In this document: positions 38,601 to 46,737 of the stretch, in pieces
How the letters are laid out: each line of letters opens with the position of its first letter
How positions within the stretch are numbered: the stretch's first letter is position 1
Program-made: the position numbers and the translations under genes
Assembly: GCA_013519935.1 (NCBI GenBank)
Contig: JACDUA010000001.1
Location: 123,982 to 187,981 of the forward strand
DNA from: Ectothiorhodospiraceae bacterium WFHF3C12
GTDB taxonomy: Bacteria; Pseudomonadota; Gammaproteobacteria; Nitrococcales; Nitrococcaceae
Direction: 5' to 3'
DNA length: 64,000 nt
Notes under the pieces: generated by a model
Databases searched by the model: none
The model's input: only the letters and a program-made list of their open reading frames with translations
Told to the model about the DNA's origin: nothing

Positions 38601-39233
38601 ATGGCTGAACAGAACGACGTGCGCGTCCCGGTGGCGCTTTACTTCGACTACATCTGCCCGTTCTGCTATGTCGCCGACGCGCGGCTCGACCGGGTACGAC
38701 GGCGTTATCCCGTGGCGGTGCAGTACCGCTTCATCGAGATCCACCCGGACAATCCAGCGGAGGGCCGTCCGGTCGAGGACCTGGGATACCCGCCGGAACA
38801 GTGGCGGGCAATGAACGAGAACCTGCGGCGAATGGTCGCCGAAGACGGCCTGGAGATGGCCGAGCGTACGTTCACCACCAACTCGCGCCGGGCGCTGCTG
38901 CTGGCACAGGCGGTGTTCGAAGGGCGGCCGGAGCGGTTTCTGGACGTGCACCGGGCCATCTTCAGGGCCTACTTCGTCGACCGACGCAACATCGGGGATC
39001 CGGAAGTGCTTGTGGACCTGGCACGGACCCACGGAGTGGCGGATCTCGCCGAACGGGCCTGGAGCGAGCAGCACTACCTCACCCGGCTGCTGGAGCACGT
39101 GGAGGCCGCTCAGGCGCTGCAGCTGACCGGCGTCCCGACTCTGGTGGTGGACGACCGGCCGTTCACCGGCGCGGTCTCGGTCGAAACCCTGGAGCAGGCA
39201 TTGCAGCAACACGGCGACGCCGGCCGCGCCTGA
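38601..39233 (+). CDS. DsbA family oxidoreductase (FrnE-like)
   Basis: A 210-aa thioredoxin-fold protein with active site CPFC (Cys19, Cys22), an inserted helical domain (LRRMVAEDGLEMAERTFTTN) and the cis-Pro segment LQLTGVPTLVVDDRP. There is no signal peptide, so it is cytoplasmic, like FrnE. ATG 38601 (MAEQNDVRVP) was chosen because GAGGGA lies about 5 nt upstream; an upstream in-frame TTG is unsupported. Confidence 0.9.
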   Translation: MAEQNDVRVPVALYFDYICPFCYVADARLDRVRRRYPVAVQYRFIEIHPDNPAEGRPVEDLGYPPEQWRAMNENLRRMVAEDGLEMAERTFTTNSRRALLLAQAVFEGRPERFLDVHRAIFRAYFVDRRNIGDPEVLVDLARTHGVADLAERAWSEQHYLTRLLEHVEAAQALQLTGVPTLVVDDRPFTGAVSVETLEQALQQHGDAGRA

Positions 39234-39274
39234 GCCCGGACAGCATCCCGTCGACGATACCTAACGAGCGAGCC

Positions 39275-39706
39275 ATGCCCCGCGTCCAGCTGGATCTTCC
39301 CGAGAGCTTTACCTACCGCACGGAAATCATCCTGCGCGTCACCGACATGAACTATGCCGGCCACATGGGCAACGACACCGTCATGGCCCTGTTCCACGAG
39401 GCCCGCTCCCGGCTGCTCAAGGAAGGCGGCTGCGAGGGCCAGAAGATAGGCGGCCTGGGCCTGGTGGTGGCAGACGCGGTGGTCGTCTACAAGGCGCAGG
39501 CCCACTACGCCGAGGTCATGCTGGTCGAGATGACGGCGCGCGACTTCAACAAATACGGTTGCGATCTGGTCTACCGCATCAGCAACCGGGACACCGGCAC
39601 CGAGATCGCCCGGGGGAAGACCGGTATCGTCTTCTTCAATTACGAGCAGGGCCGGCCCAACCCGGTGCCGGCGCAATTTCACGAGCTGATCGGCGTGCCG
39701 GCCTGA
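39275..39706 (+). CDS. Acyl-CoA thioesterase family protein (hotdog fold)
   Basis: A 143-aa 4HBT-type hotdog protein: FTYRTEIILRVTDMNYAGHM (Asp and Asn at the usual active-site positions), NDTVMALFHEARSRLLKEGG, VVYKAQAHYAEVMLVEMTAR and TGIVFFNYEQGRP. Such proteins hydrolyse acyl-CoA thioesters. It follows the DsbA-like gene by 41 bp on the same strand. The acyl specificity is unknown. Confidence 0.9.
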   Translation: MPRVQLDLPESFTYRTEIILRVTDMNYAGHMGNDTVMALFHEARSRLLKEGGCEGQKIGGLGLVVADAVVVYKAQAHYAEVMLVEMTARDFNKYGCDLVYRISNRDTGTEIARGKTGIVFFNYEQGRPNPVPAQFHELIGVPA

Positions 39707-39727
39707 ACGGGCAAGCAGCTCGGCCGC

Positions 39728-40513
39728 TCAGGCCTGTATGATCTCGCCGTCGCGGCCGACGCTGACCGACCGCGGCAGGCGCTCGGCATAATCCAGCAGC
39801 CAGCAGTCGAGCGCGTGGCCGACGTGGGTGAGCACGGTCCGCCCGGGTGCGATGCGCTCGGCCAGCATGAGCGCCTGGTCCACGTCGTTGTGGTTGCCTC
39901 GGCTCTCACCGGGTGGATGGCTACAGTCCACAACCAGCACGGCGGGTTTCGCGTCCGCCAGGAAGGCGGTGGCGTAGTCGTCAAGCCCGCAGGTATCGGT
40001 CAGATACACAATGGACGAGTCCGTCCCGGCCCGGAGCAGGTAGCCATGACTGGGCTTGCTGTGGCGCAGCGGGACGGGGGTGACTTCGATACCTTCCAGG
40101 ATGGCCGGCGTAAAGGGCGTCTGGGCGGGCTGGAAGTCCAGAACACCGGGATGGCGGTAGAGGTCCGCCAGGCCCTGGGCGTCAGCTGGGCCGTGTACCT
40201 GGATCCGCAGCCCCTGCCCCCACCGTAACTCCAGCAGGCCCTGGGCGTGGTCCGCATGATAGTGGGTCAACAGGATGTGCTGCAGGGACCCGGCGGGGAA
40301 GCGTTGCCGCAGATCCCACAGGCCTGCGTCGATCAGCAGGGGACCGTGATCGGCCCGGACCACGGCGCTGGCGTGCCGCCGCACGCGGGCATCGCACGCC
40401 CTTGCCCGCTGGCAGGCCGGGCATGCGCAGCCGTAGACCGGCACACCGGGCGAATCCCCCGTGCCCAGCAGGGTCATGGAAAGACCGTCGTTCCGCCGAT
40501 CATCGACGCTCAT
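39728..40513 (-). CDS. phnP: PhnP-type metallo-hydrolase (cyclic phosphodiesterase)
   Basis: A 261-aa metallo-beta-lactamase-fold protein with LLGTGDSPGVPVYGCACPAC (the PhnP cysteine pair), the metal motif HYHADHAQG, and downstream HSKPSHGYLL, DTCGLDDY and CSHPPGES with LTHVGHAL. In the C-P lyase pathway PhnP opens 5-phosphoribosyl-1,2-cyclic phosphate. No other phn gene is near, so a different cyclic-phosphate substrate is possible. Met1 or Met13 (MTLLGTG) may be the start. Confidence 0.87.
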   Translation of the reverse strand: MSVDDRRNDGLSMTLLGTGDSPGVPVYGCACPACQRARACDARVRRHASAVVRADHGPLLIDAGLWDLRQRFPAGSLQHILLTHYHADHAQGLLELRWGQGLRIQVHGPADAQGLADLYRHPGVLDFQPAQTPFTPAILEGIEVTPVPLRHSKPSHGYLLRAGTDSSIVYLTDTCGLDDYATAFLADAKPAVLVVDCSHPPGESRGNHNDVDQALMLAERIAPGRTVLTHVGHALDCWLLDYAERLPRSVSVGRDGEIIQA

Positions 40514-40530
40514 GGACGCCGGGAGACCTC

Positions 40531-41181
40531 TCAGACGTGCCGGTTGGACTCGCCGATGGAAGCGACGTTCTCTGGCGCTGCCACCTCCCGGCGGTGTAGT
40601 GAACGGTCATAGCCCGGAATCAGCGCCTCGCCGACGAAATGCATGTAATCGTGAAAGGCTTCCCCGGCCGGCAGCGTATCCGGCGCGTCCCGCCGCAGCT
40701 CCAGCGTCCCCATGAACACGGAGTAAGCCAGAACCGCCTTGTGACGCGCGGCCTGGCGATCCAGCCCGAGGTCCAGGTAGCACTCCCAGAGGAACTCGGT
40801 CTGCCGCTCGATGACGCGGCGCACGACGCTCTGGATCAGCGTGTTTTCGGTGGCGCCGGCCAGCGCCAGATACAGGCGGCCGGCGTACCGGCTGCCGTCG
40901 GCCTCGGCGAAGACCCGGGCCAGGCGCCGGCGCGGATCCGATTCCTGTGCGACCCGTTCCAGGATCTCGTCGGTCTGCTGGTGTTCCCAGAGATCCAACG
41001 CGGCCTGCAGCAATGCCCGGCGGTTGGCGAAGTGCCAGTAGAAGCTGCCCTTGGTTACGCCGAGACGACGTGCCAGGGGCTCCACGGCGACACCCTTCAC
41101 GCCCTTTTCGGCGATGACCTCGAGCGCGGCCTCGGCCCAGTCCCGCACACTCAGCGTCTGTCTGTTGTTGGTTTCCGTCAT
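40531..41181 (-). CDS. TetR family transcriptional regulator
   Basis: A 216-aa regulator with an N-terminal HTH (ALEVIAEKGVKGVAVEPLAR, VTKGSFYWHFANRRALLQAA) and an all-helical ligand domain. It is divergent from the large acyl-CoA synthetase/GNAT gene; the 156-bp gap contains a perfect 7-4-7 palindrome, so this protein probably controls itself and that gene. The ligand is unknown; the neighbour suggests an acyl-CoA. It lies 17 bp beyond phnP on the same strand. Confidence 0.93.
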   Translation of the reverse strand: MTETNNRQTLSVRDWAEAALEVIAEKGVKGVAVEPLARRLGVTKGSFYWHFANRRALLQAALDLWEHQQTDEILERVAQESDPRRRLARVFAEADGSRYAGRLYLALAGATENTLIQSVVRRVIERQTEFLWECYLDLGLDRQAARHKAVLAYSVFMGTLELRRDAPDTLPAGEAFHDYMHFVGEALIPGYDRSLHRREVAAPENVASIGESNRHV

Positions 41182-41196
41182 CGGCTTCCCATCGTT

Positions 41197-41250
41197 CCAT
41201 ACGGTCGCGTATGGCGCTAACATTACCTTAGCCCGTACGTTAGCGTATGG
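41197..41250. promoter_or_regulatory. Palindromic operator between TetR and the Pat-like gene
   Basis: CCATACG (41197-41203) and CGTATGG (41208-41214) form a perfect inverted repeat with a 4-bp centre, 15 bp upstream of the tetR start. A related half-site, GCGTATGG, recurs at 41243-41250 next to CGTACG. This spacing and symmetry suit a TetR dimer. Confidence 0.6.
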
Positions 41251-41337
41251 CAATGTCGTTGCCAGGCGCCAGCCCGAGTCTCTAAGGTGGCGGCAGCGAT
41301 GGCGTGCCCAGATACCCGAGCCAGGACATCCCTCAGC

Positions 41338-44010
41338 ATGCCCAGACACTACCTGGAACGCCTCTTCGAACCCCGCGCCGTGGCCGTCATCGGCGCCAGC
41401 GACAAAGAAGATACCGCCGGCAACCGGGTCCTGCGCAACCTCAAGGACTCCGGCTTCGAAGGCTCGATCTACCCGGTCAACCCGCACCACCGCCAGCTGC
41501 TTGGCGAGCGCAGCTACCGGAGTATTGCCGACACGCCCCGCCCCGTGGATCTGGCGGTGATCTCCACCCCCACCCACGCGGTGGCGGACGTGGTCCGCGA
41601 GTGCGGCGAACACGGCGTCAGCGGGCTGGTGATCCTCACGGCGGGCATCGACCGCGACGGCGCCCTGGAACGGCGGATTCTCGACCACGCCCGGCAGTAC
41701 CGGATGCACGTCATCGGACCCAACTGCCTCGGCATCATGCGCCCGCGGGTGGGGCTGAACGCCACATTCAGCCGCAACCAGGCCGCCAGTGGAGGGCTCG
41801 CGCTGGTCTCCCAGTCCGGCGCTCTGGTCAGCGCCATCCTCGACTGGGCCCAGGCCCGCAACATCGGTTTCTCGCTGACGGCATCCCTGGGCAACGCGTC
41901 GGACGCGGACTTCGGGGACCTGCTGGACTACCTCGCCACCGACGCCTCGACGCGGGCCATCCTCCTCTACGTCGAGGGCATCCGGGACAGCCGCCGTTTC
42001 ATGAGCGGTCTGCGGGCGGCGGCACGCGTCAAGCCGGTAATCGTCGTCAAGGCGGGCCGCCGCCCGGACGGCTCGCGGGCCGCGCTCTCCCATTCCGGCG
42101 CCCTCGTCGGCAGCGACCAGGTCTTCGAGGCGGCTCTCGCCCGGGCCGGGGGCATCCGCGTGCATACCGTGGAGCAGCTGTTCTCGGCCGCCGAGATCCT
42201 GTCGAAGGGGTTTCGCCTCAGGGGGAAGCGTCTGTGCATCGTCACCGACGGTGGCGGTCCGGCCGTCATCGCCAGCGACCACGCCAACGAGATCGGCGTG
42301 GGGCTTGCCGAGCTCTCCCCCGGCGCCATCGAGCGGCTGGATGCCACCCTTCCACGTCACTGGTCCCGGACCAATCCCGTGGACCTGCTGGAGGACGCGA
42401 CCCCGGAGCGATACCGCGATGCGCTAGCGGTCTGCCTCCAGGAAGACGGCGTGGATGCGGTGCTCGCCATGCTGGTGCCCCAGGCCATGACCGAACCCGA
42501 GCAGATCGCCCAGACGGTCATCGACGCCGCCAGCGAGACCCGCAAACCCGTGCTGGCGTGCTGGATGGGCGACGCCCAGGTGCGCGAGGCCCGCCATCGG
42601 TTCAGCGATGCGGGCATCCCGCATTTCGAGACGCCGGAGGCATCCATCGAGGCCTTCGCCGCCCTGGACCGTTATCAGGCCAACCACCAACTGCTGGTGC
42701 AGGTCCCCGGACCCGCCGCGTTCCGTCCCGGCCGGGACGTGGACGGCCCGCGCCTGATCATGGAGAACGCCCTGACCGAGGGCCGGGATCTGCTCACGAA
42801 CCTGGAATCCAAGGCGGTGCTGCGCGCTTTCGACATCCCCGTGGTCCGGACCATCGAGGCGCGAACCGCCTCGGAGGCGCTCGTGGTGGCCGAGTCGCTG
42901 GGCTATCCCCTCGCCATGAAGGTCAGCTCGCCGACCCTGACCCACAAATCCGATTTCGGCGGCGTTCGGCTGGACGTCGCCGACGCTCAGCAGGTCCGCA
43001 GGGCCTACGACGAGCTCATCGAGGCGGCCCGCACGGCTCATCCGGACGCGTTGGTCTCGGGCGTCACACTGGAGCCCATGCAGCACCGCATCCATGGCCG
43101 GGAGCTCATGGTCGGCATCAGTACCGACCCGGTCTTCGGCCCGGTGGTGAATTTCGGCGGCGGGGGTACGGCCGTGGAGTTGGTCAACGACGTCGCCGTG
43201 GCCCTGCCGCCGCTGAACGACTTTCTCGCCGACCAGCTCATGGCCCGCCCCCGTGTCGCCCGTCTGCTCACGGCGTACCGGGAACTGCCGGCCGTGGACA
43301 TGGCGGCGGTGCGCAACGTGCTGTTACAGGTCTCGGAGATGGTCTGTGCCCTGCCGCATATCCGGGAACTCGACATCAATCCGCTAATCGCCGATGAGTC
43401 CGGCGTCGTCGCGGTGGATGCCCGTATTCGCATCGCCTCCCCGGGCCGCGGCGCCGACCGGTACGGTCATCTCGCCGTGCATCCCTATCCCAGCCATCTG
43501 GTCAAGCGTACCCAGCTGCCCGACGGCACGGACATCGTCATCCGGCCCATCCGGCCGGAGGACGCCGAGCGCGAGCGCGCCTTCATCGACAGTCTGTCGC
43601 CGGAAGCGAAGTACTACCGCTTCATGGAGAATCTGCGCGAGCTCTCGCCGGCCATGCTGGCCCGCTTCACGCAGATCGACTACGACCGCGAGCTCGCGTT
43701 GATCGCCGTGCGAATGGATGGCCTGGACGAGGCGGAGCAGCTGGGCGTGGCCCGTTACAACATCGATCCCGACGGTGAGACCTGCGAGTTCGCGCTGGTG
43801 GTGGCGGACACCGTGCGCCGCCAGGGCCTGGGAACCCGCCTCATGATGGACCTCATGGAGAGCGCGCGAGCCCGTGGGTTGCGTGAAATCCACGGTGACG
43901 TGCTCTCGGAAAACCGCAAGATGCTGAAACTGATGCGGCAGCTCGGTTTCGCCGTGCTGACCTCCCCGGACGATGCCGGGGTCAAACGCGTCACGCGGGA
44001 TCTGCGCTGA
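41338..44010 (+). CDS. Bifunctional NDP-forming acyl-CoA synthetase / GNAT protein (Pat-like)
   Basis: An 890-aa fusion: CoA-binding domain (LFEPRAVAVIGASD), succinyl-CoA-ligase-like domain (LVSQSGALV, then SHSGALVG with His252), ATP-grasp domain (SPTLTHKSDFGGVRLDV), and a C-terminal GNAT domain (about 735-890; VADTVRRQGLGTRLMMDLME). In E. coli PatZ, as I recall, the catalytic His is replaced and the protein only acetylates lysines; here both phosphohistidine motifs look intact. ATG 41299 (with AAGGTGG 8 nt upstream) is an equally possible start. A TetR gene is divergent. Confidence 0.92.
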   Translation: MPRHYLERLFEPRAVAVIGASDKEDTAGNRVLRNLKDSGFEGSIYPVNPHHRQLLGERSYRSIADTPRPVDLAVISTPTHAVADVVRECGEHGVSGLVILTAGIDRDGALERRILDHARQYRMHVIGPNCLGIMRPRVGLNATFSRNQAASGGLALVSQSGALVSAILDWAQARNIGFSLTASLGNASDADFGDLLDYLATDASTRAILLYVEGIRDSRRFMSGLRAAARVKPVIVVKAGRRPDGSRAALSHSGALVGSDQVFEAALARAGGIRVHTVEQLFSAAEILSKGFRLRGKRLCIVTDGGGPAVIASDHANEIGVGLAELSPGAIERLDATLPRHWSRTNPVDLLEDATPERYRDALAVCLQEDGVDAVLAMLVPQAMTEPEQIAQTVIDAASETRKPVLACWMGDAQVREARHRFSDAGIPHFETPEASIEAFAALDRYQANHQLLVQVPGPAAFRPGRDVDGPRLIMENALTEGRDLLTNLESKAVLRAFDIPVVRTIEARTASEALVVAESLGYPLAMKVSSPTLTHKSDFGGVRLDVADAQQVRRAYDELIEAARTAHPDALVSGVTLEPMQHRIHGRELMVGISTDPVFGPVVNFGGGGTAVELVNDVAVALPPLNDFLADQLMARPRVARLLTAYRELPAVDMAAVRNVLLQVSEMVCALPHIRELDINPLIADESGVVAVDARIRIASPGRGADRYGHLAVHPYPSHLVKRTQLPDGTDIVIRPIRPEDAERERAFIDSLSPEAKYYRFMENLRELSPAMLARFTQIDYDRELALIAVRMDGLDEAEQLGVARYNIDPDGETCEFALVVADTVRRQGLGTRLMMDLMESARARGLREIHGDVLSENRKMLKLMRQLGFAVLTSPDDAGVKRVTRDLR

Positions 44011-44014
44011 CCCC

Positions 44015-45409
44015 TCACAGGGGATTCTTGCTGGTCACCTCGACGACGTCGTGCAGGTAGCGCCGCTCTCCGCCCAGTTCCAGTAGCGAGACCGAGAACG
44101 TGAACACACTCGGTGCCGGGGCCCTTATCGCTATCCGGCTGGCTTTCAGCGTGACCCCCGCGGCGTCGACCCGGGAACCCGTGGCATCGATGGCTACCGG
44201 TGCCTGAATCCGGCTGGCGGTCATCTCCACCGTGCTGTGGGCCAGCACCAGGGCGACTTCGTCACCGTGGACGACGGTATTGCGCAGTGTCGCCCGGGAG
44301 CTGAGGATCTCCAGTCGGCCGATATGAGCATCGCGGATGATGACGTCCTCGCAGTCGTAGATGAGCAGCCTGCGAAACTCGCCCGTGAAAACGCGCCCGT
44401 GCTCGCCCCGGCATTCCGCCGTGCGCCCGGTCCCGGGCGGGCGCTCCGCCGTCTTCCGGGGGTAGCCGTCCTGGGCGAAATCCAGGAAGCCGCGGGACGG
44501 CATCCTCAAAGCATTTCCCACCAGCCGGTTGAATCGATCGGCCTGCTCCAGCGGAAAGACATGGCTGCCGCCCTCGACGATCTTCAGCCGGCTGTTGGGG
44601 AGCAGCGTGGTCAGGAGGTAACCGACGCGAAGCGGCGCCACTTCCTCGTCACCGCCCCAGAGCACGTAGGCGGGCACGCGGGTCTCGCGGACGATACGGC
44701 TGAAGTCCGTGGAGACCAGTGCCAGGCCGGCGATCCGCGCGGGATCGGCCTCCAGATAGAGCTCCCGGGACTCGGGCGTCTTCAGCGCCGTGGCCGGGTC
44801 GGGCCCGAGGCGCTCGAATTTGGTGAGAATGCGCTGCACCAGTTTCCCGGCCACCTCGCCGATGCCGGGAATCTGCGGCAGATAGCGCTGCACCCCGTAG
44901 CGGCTGAGAAAATGGGCATAGGCCGCACCGTGCAGGATGCCCGCGGTGGAGGCCATCACGAGCCGCTCCACCCGATCCGGGTGAGCGTGGGCGTAGTAGA
45001 GCGCCACCGCGGCGCCCATGGAATGTCCCACCAGCGCCACGGGGGAATCGAAGCGCTCGCTGACCAGTTCGTCCAGAAACGCGGCGTAGTTCTCCGGCGA
45101 GTACAGCGCGTTGGGCTTGCCCGAACCGCCGAAGCCCGGCAGGTCAACCGCGACGACACGGTGACGCTTCGCCAGGGCCGGAATCAGCTCGCGCCAGAAA
45201 CGCGCCCCGTCCGTGCCCAGGCCATGAACCAGAAGCACGGGATCGCCAGTCGACGGCCCCGCCTCGTAGACGGCGGCGCCGGTGTCGAAAACCCTGGAGT
45301 GAAACCGCGTCGCGCGGGCATCGGTCCCTTCCAGCCAGGATACGTCACCGGCCGGCGCTGCACCGCTCAGGATCAGGCCGGCCAGCAGCGCAAACACACG
45401 TCCCAACAA
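44015..45409 (-). CDS. Exported alpha/beta hydrolase with C-terminal beta-helix-like domain
   Basis: A 464-aa protein: signal peptide (VFALLAGLILSGAAPAGD), alpha/beta hydrolase (LLVHGLGTDGARFWRELIPA, VDLPGFGGSGKP, nucleophile LVGHSMGAA, WGGDEEVAPL, and EGGSHVFPLEQA with the catalytic His) to about residue 300. A C-terminal region of about 140 residues has short alternating hydrophobic strands (LLIYDCEDVIIRDAHIGRLE, ATLRNTVVHGDEVALVLAHS) that look like turns of a parallel beta-helix. The fusion is unusual. It is divergent from the darA-like gene. The substrate is unknown. Confidence 0.85.
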   Translation of the reverse strand: MLGRVFALLAGLILSGAAPAGDVSWLEGTDARATRFHSRVFDTGAAVYEAGPSTGDPVLLVHGLGTDGARFWRELIPALAKRHRVVAVDLPGFGGSGKPNALYSPENYAAFLDELVSERFDSPVALVGHSMGAAVALYYAHAHPDRVERLVMASTAGILHGAAYAHFLSRYGVQRYLPQIPGIGEVAGKLVQRILTKFERLGPDPATALKTPESRELYLEADPARIAGLALVSTDFSRIVRETRVPAYVLWGGDEEVAPLRVGYLLTTLLPNSRLKIVEGGSHVFPLEQADRFNRLVGNALRMPSRGFLDFAQDGYPRKTAERPPGTGRTAECRGEHGRVFTGEFRRLLIYDCEDVIIRDAHIGRLEILSSRATLRNTVVHGDEVALVLAHSTVEMTASRIQAPVAIDATGSRVDAAGVTLKASRIAIRAPAPSVFTFSVSLLELGGERRYLHDVVEVTSKNPL

Positions 45410-45789
45410 GCCGCTCTCCTTGTTTGCTCGTCATCGCGCACGGCGTCAATCCCCCATCCGGGTTTACCGGCGCCGGCGCCTGGTCAGGCACTATACACCA
45501 GCGGCTGGCGCCCGCAGGGCGACGCCCGTTGGCGCCCGCGCTCCGCGGTACGCCCATGCCGCTCACCCGGGCCCCGACGGCCGGCACGGTTGCGGCGATC
45601 GCAATGCCGGACATGTCGGCGCACCAGCGTTCCGGCCGGGGAAACGGTGCGAATTGTTCGGCGTTTCCGATCCATCGGCATTGGCGCCCGGGCGCCGCAA
45701 CCGATAGAATTCCGCCGCGATGCCGCAGCCGCGAACGTTCGGTGCGAACCACCAACTCGGCGGGCATTGAGGGGGAATGCCAGAGAATC
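45410..45789. other. Divergent promoter region of hydrolase and darA-like operon
   Basis: A 380-bp gap with no supported gene; open frames cross it only as extensions of the darA-like ORF. It contains the candidate promoter at 45681-45710. Confidence 0.5.
45681..45710 (+). promoter_or_regulatory. Putative sigma-70 promoter of the darA-darB operon
   Basis: TTGGCG (45681-45686) and TAGAAT (45705-45710; 5 of 6 matches) are separated by 18 bp, giving a leader of about 70 nt before the darA-like ATG. Confidence 0.35.
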
Positions 45790-46731
45790 ATGAAACGTGT
45801 CCTCGTCGTCTACTTTTCGCAGACCGGTCAGTTGGCCTCCATCGCCCGAACGCTCAGCGAGCCGCTGGCGAGCGCCGCTGATTGCGAGGTCGAATACGAG
45901 GCGTTGACACCCCGCAAGCCGTATCCGTTCCCGTGGCCGGTGTTCGATTTCCTCGACGCCTTCCCGGAGACCGTGGCCCTGGAGCCACCGGAGATCGAGC
46001 CGCTACGGGCCGATCCGGACCAGCGATACGACCTGATCATACTGGCGTATACGGTCTGGTTCCTGTCACCGGCACCGCCGATCACGGCGTTTCTCAAGTC
46101 CGGGTCCGGGCGCGCCCTGCTGTCGAACACACCCGTGGTGACGGTGGTCGGCTGCCGGAACATGTGGCTGCAGGCCCAGGAAGACATGAAAGCCCTGCTC
46201 GCGGAAGCAGGCGCCCGGCACGTCGATCACGTGGCGCTTACCGACCGCGGCAGCAGCCTCAAGACGCTGATCACGACGCCGCGCTGGATGCTGACCGGGC
46301 GGCGGGATCCATTCTGGGGTGTCTTCCCCCGCGCCGGTATCGACGCCGCCGATATCCGCGACTCGGCGCGTTTCGGCAACGCGCTGCTCCGGGCACTGCG
46401 CGCCGGCACCATCGACAGCGGTGAACCGACGCTGCGGGGCCTGGGGGCCGCGCCCGTGGATGATCGCCTGATTGACAGCGAGCGCATCGGCAAACGAAGC
46501 TTTACGATCTGGTCGAAGCTCCTCCGGCGCGTGGGGCCACCGGGTACGGCCGCGCGGCGGGCCGTGCTGGGGATCTATCTGGTATTTCTGGTGACCATGA
46601 TCGCCACCGTCGTGCCGATAACGATGACATTGCGCGCCCTTCTCCGGCCGCTGCGGCAGCGGAAGATCTCGGCGCAGAAAGCCTATTTCGAACAGCCCTC
46701 GGGCTCGGACCGATCCGGAATCCATTCCTAG
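45790..46731 (+). CDS. darA: DarA-like flavodoxin-fold protein (dialkylresorcinol/aromatase type)
   Basis: A 313-aa protein with an N-terminal flavodoxin fold: KRVLVVYFSQTGQLASIART (FMN phosphate loop), then LIILAYTVWFLSPAPPITAF and VVTVVGCRNMWLQAQEDMKA. Near the C-terminus is one transmembrane helix (AVLGIYLVFLVTMIATVVPI), followed by a basic tail. In dialkylresorcinol clusters DarA is the enzyme that aromatises the cyclohexanedione made by DarB, and is annotated in databases under the family name dialkylresorcinol condensing enzyme. DarB-like ketosynthase follows 6 bp later. Assignment is by family resemblance and context. Confidence 0.82.
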   Translation: MKRVLVVYFSQTGQLASIARTLSEPLASAADCEVEYEALTPRKPYPFPWPVFDFLDAFPETVALEPPEIEPLRADPDQRYDLIILAYTVWFLSPAPPITAFLKSGSGRALLSNTPVVTVVGCRNMWLQAQEDMKALLAEAGARHVDHVALTDRGSSLKTLITTPRWMLTGRRDPFWGVFPRAGIDAADIRDSARFGNALLRALRAGTIDSGEPTLRGLGAAPVDDRLIDSERIGKRSFTIWSKLLRRVGPPGTAARRAVLGIYLVFLVTMIATVVPITMTLRALLRPLRQRKISAQKAYFEQPSGSDRSGIHS

Positions 46732-46737
46732 CTGCTC

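Noticed and set aside
36999-39212. 737-codon minus-strand frame across MotY-like, HDOD and DsbA genes
   Set aside because: It spans three well-supported genes on the other strand and matches no protein family.
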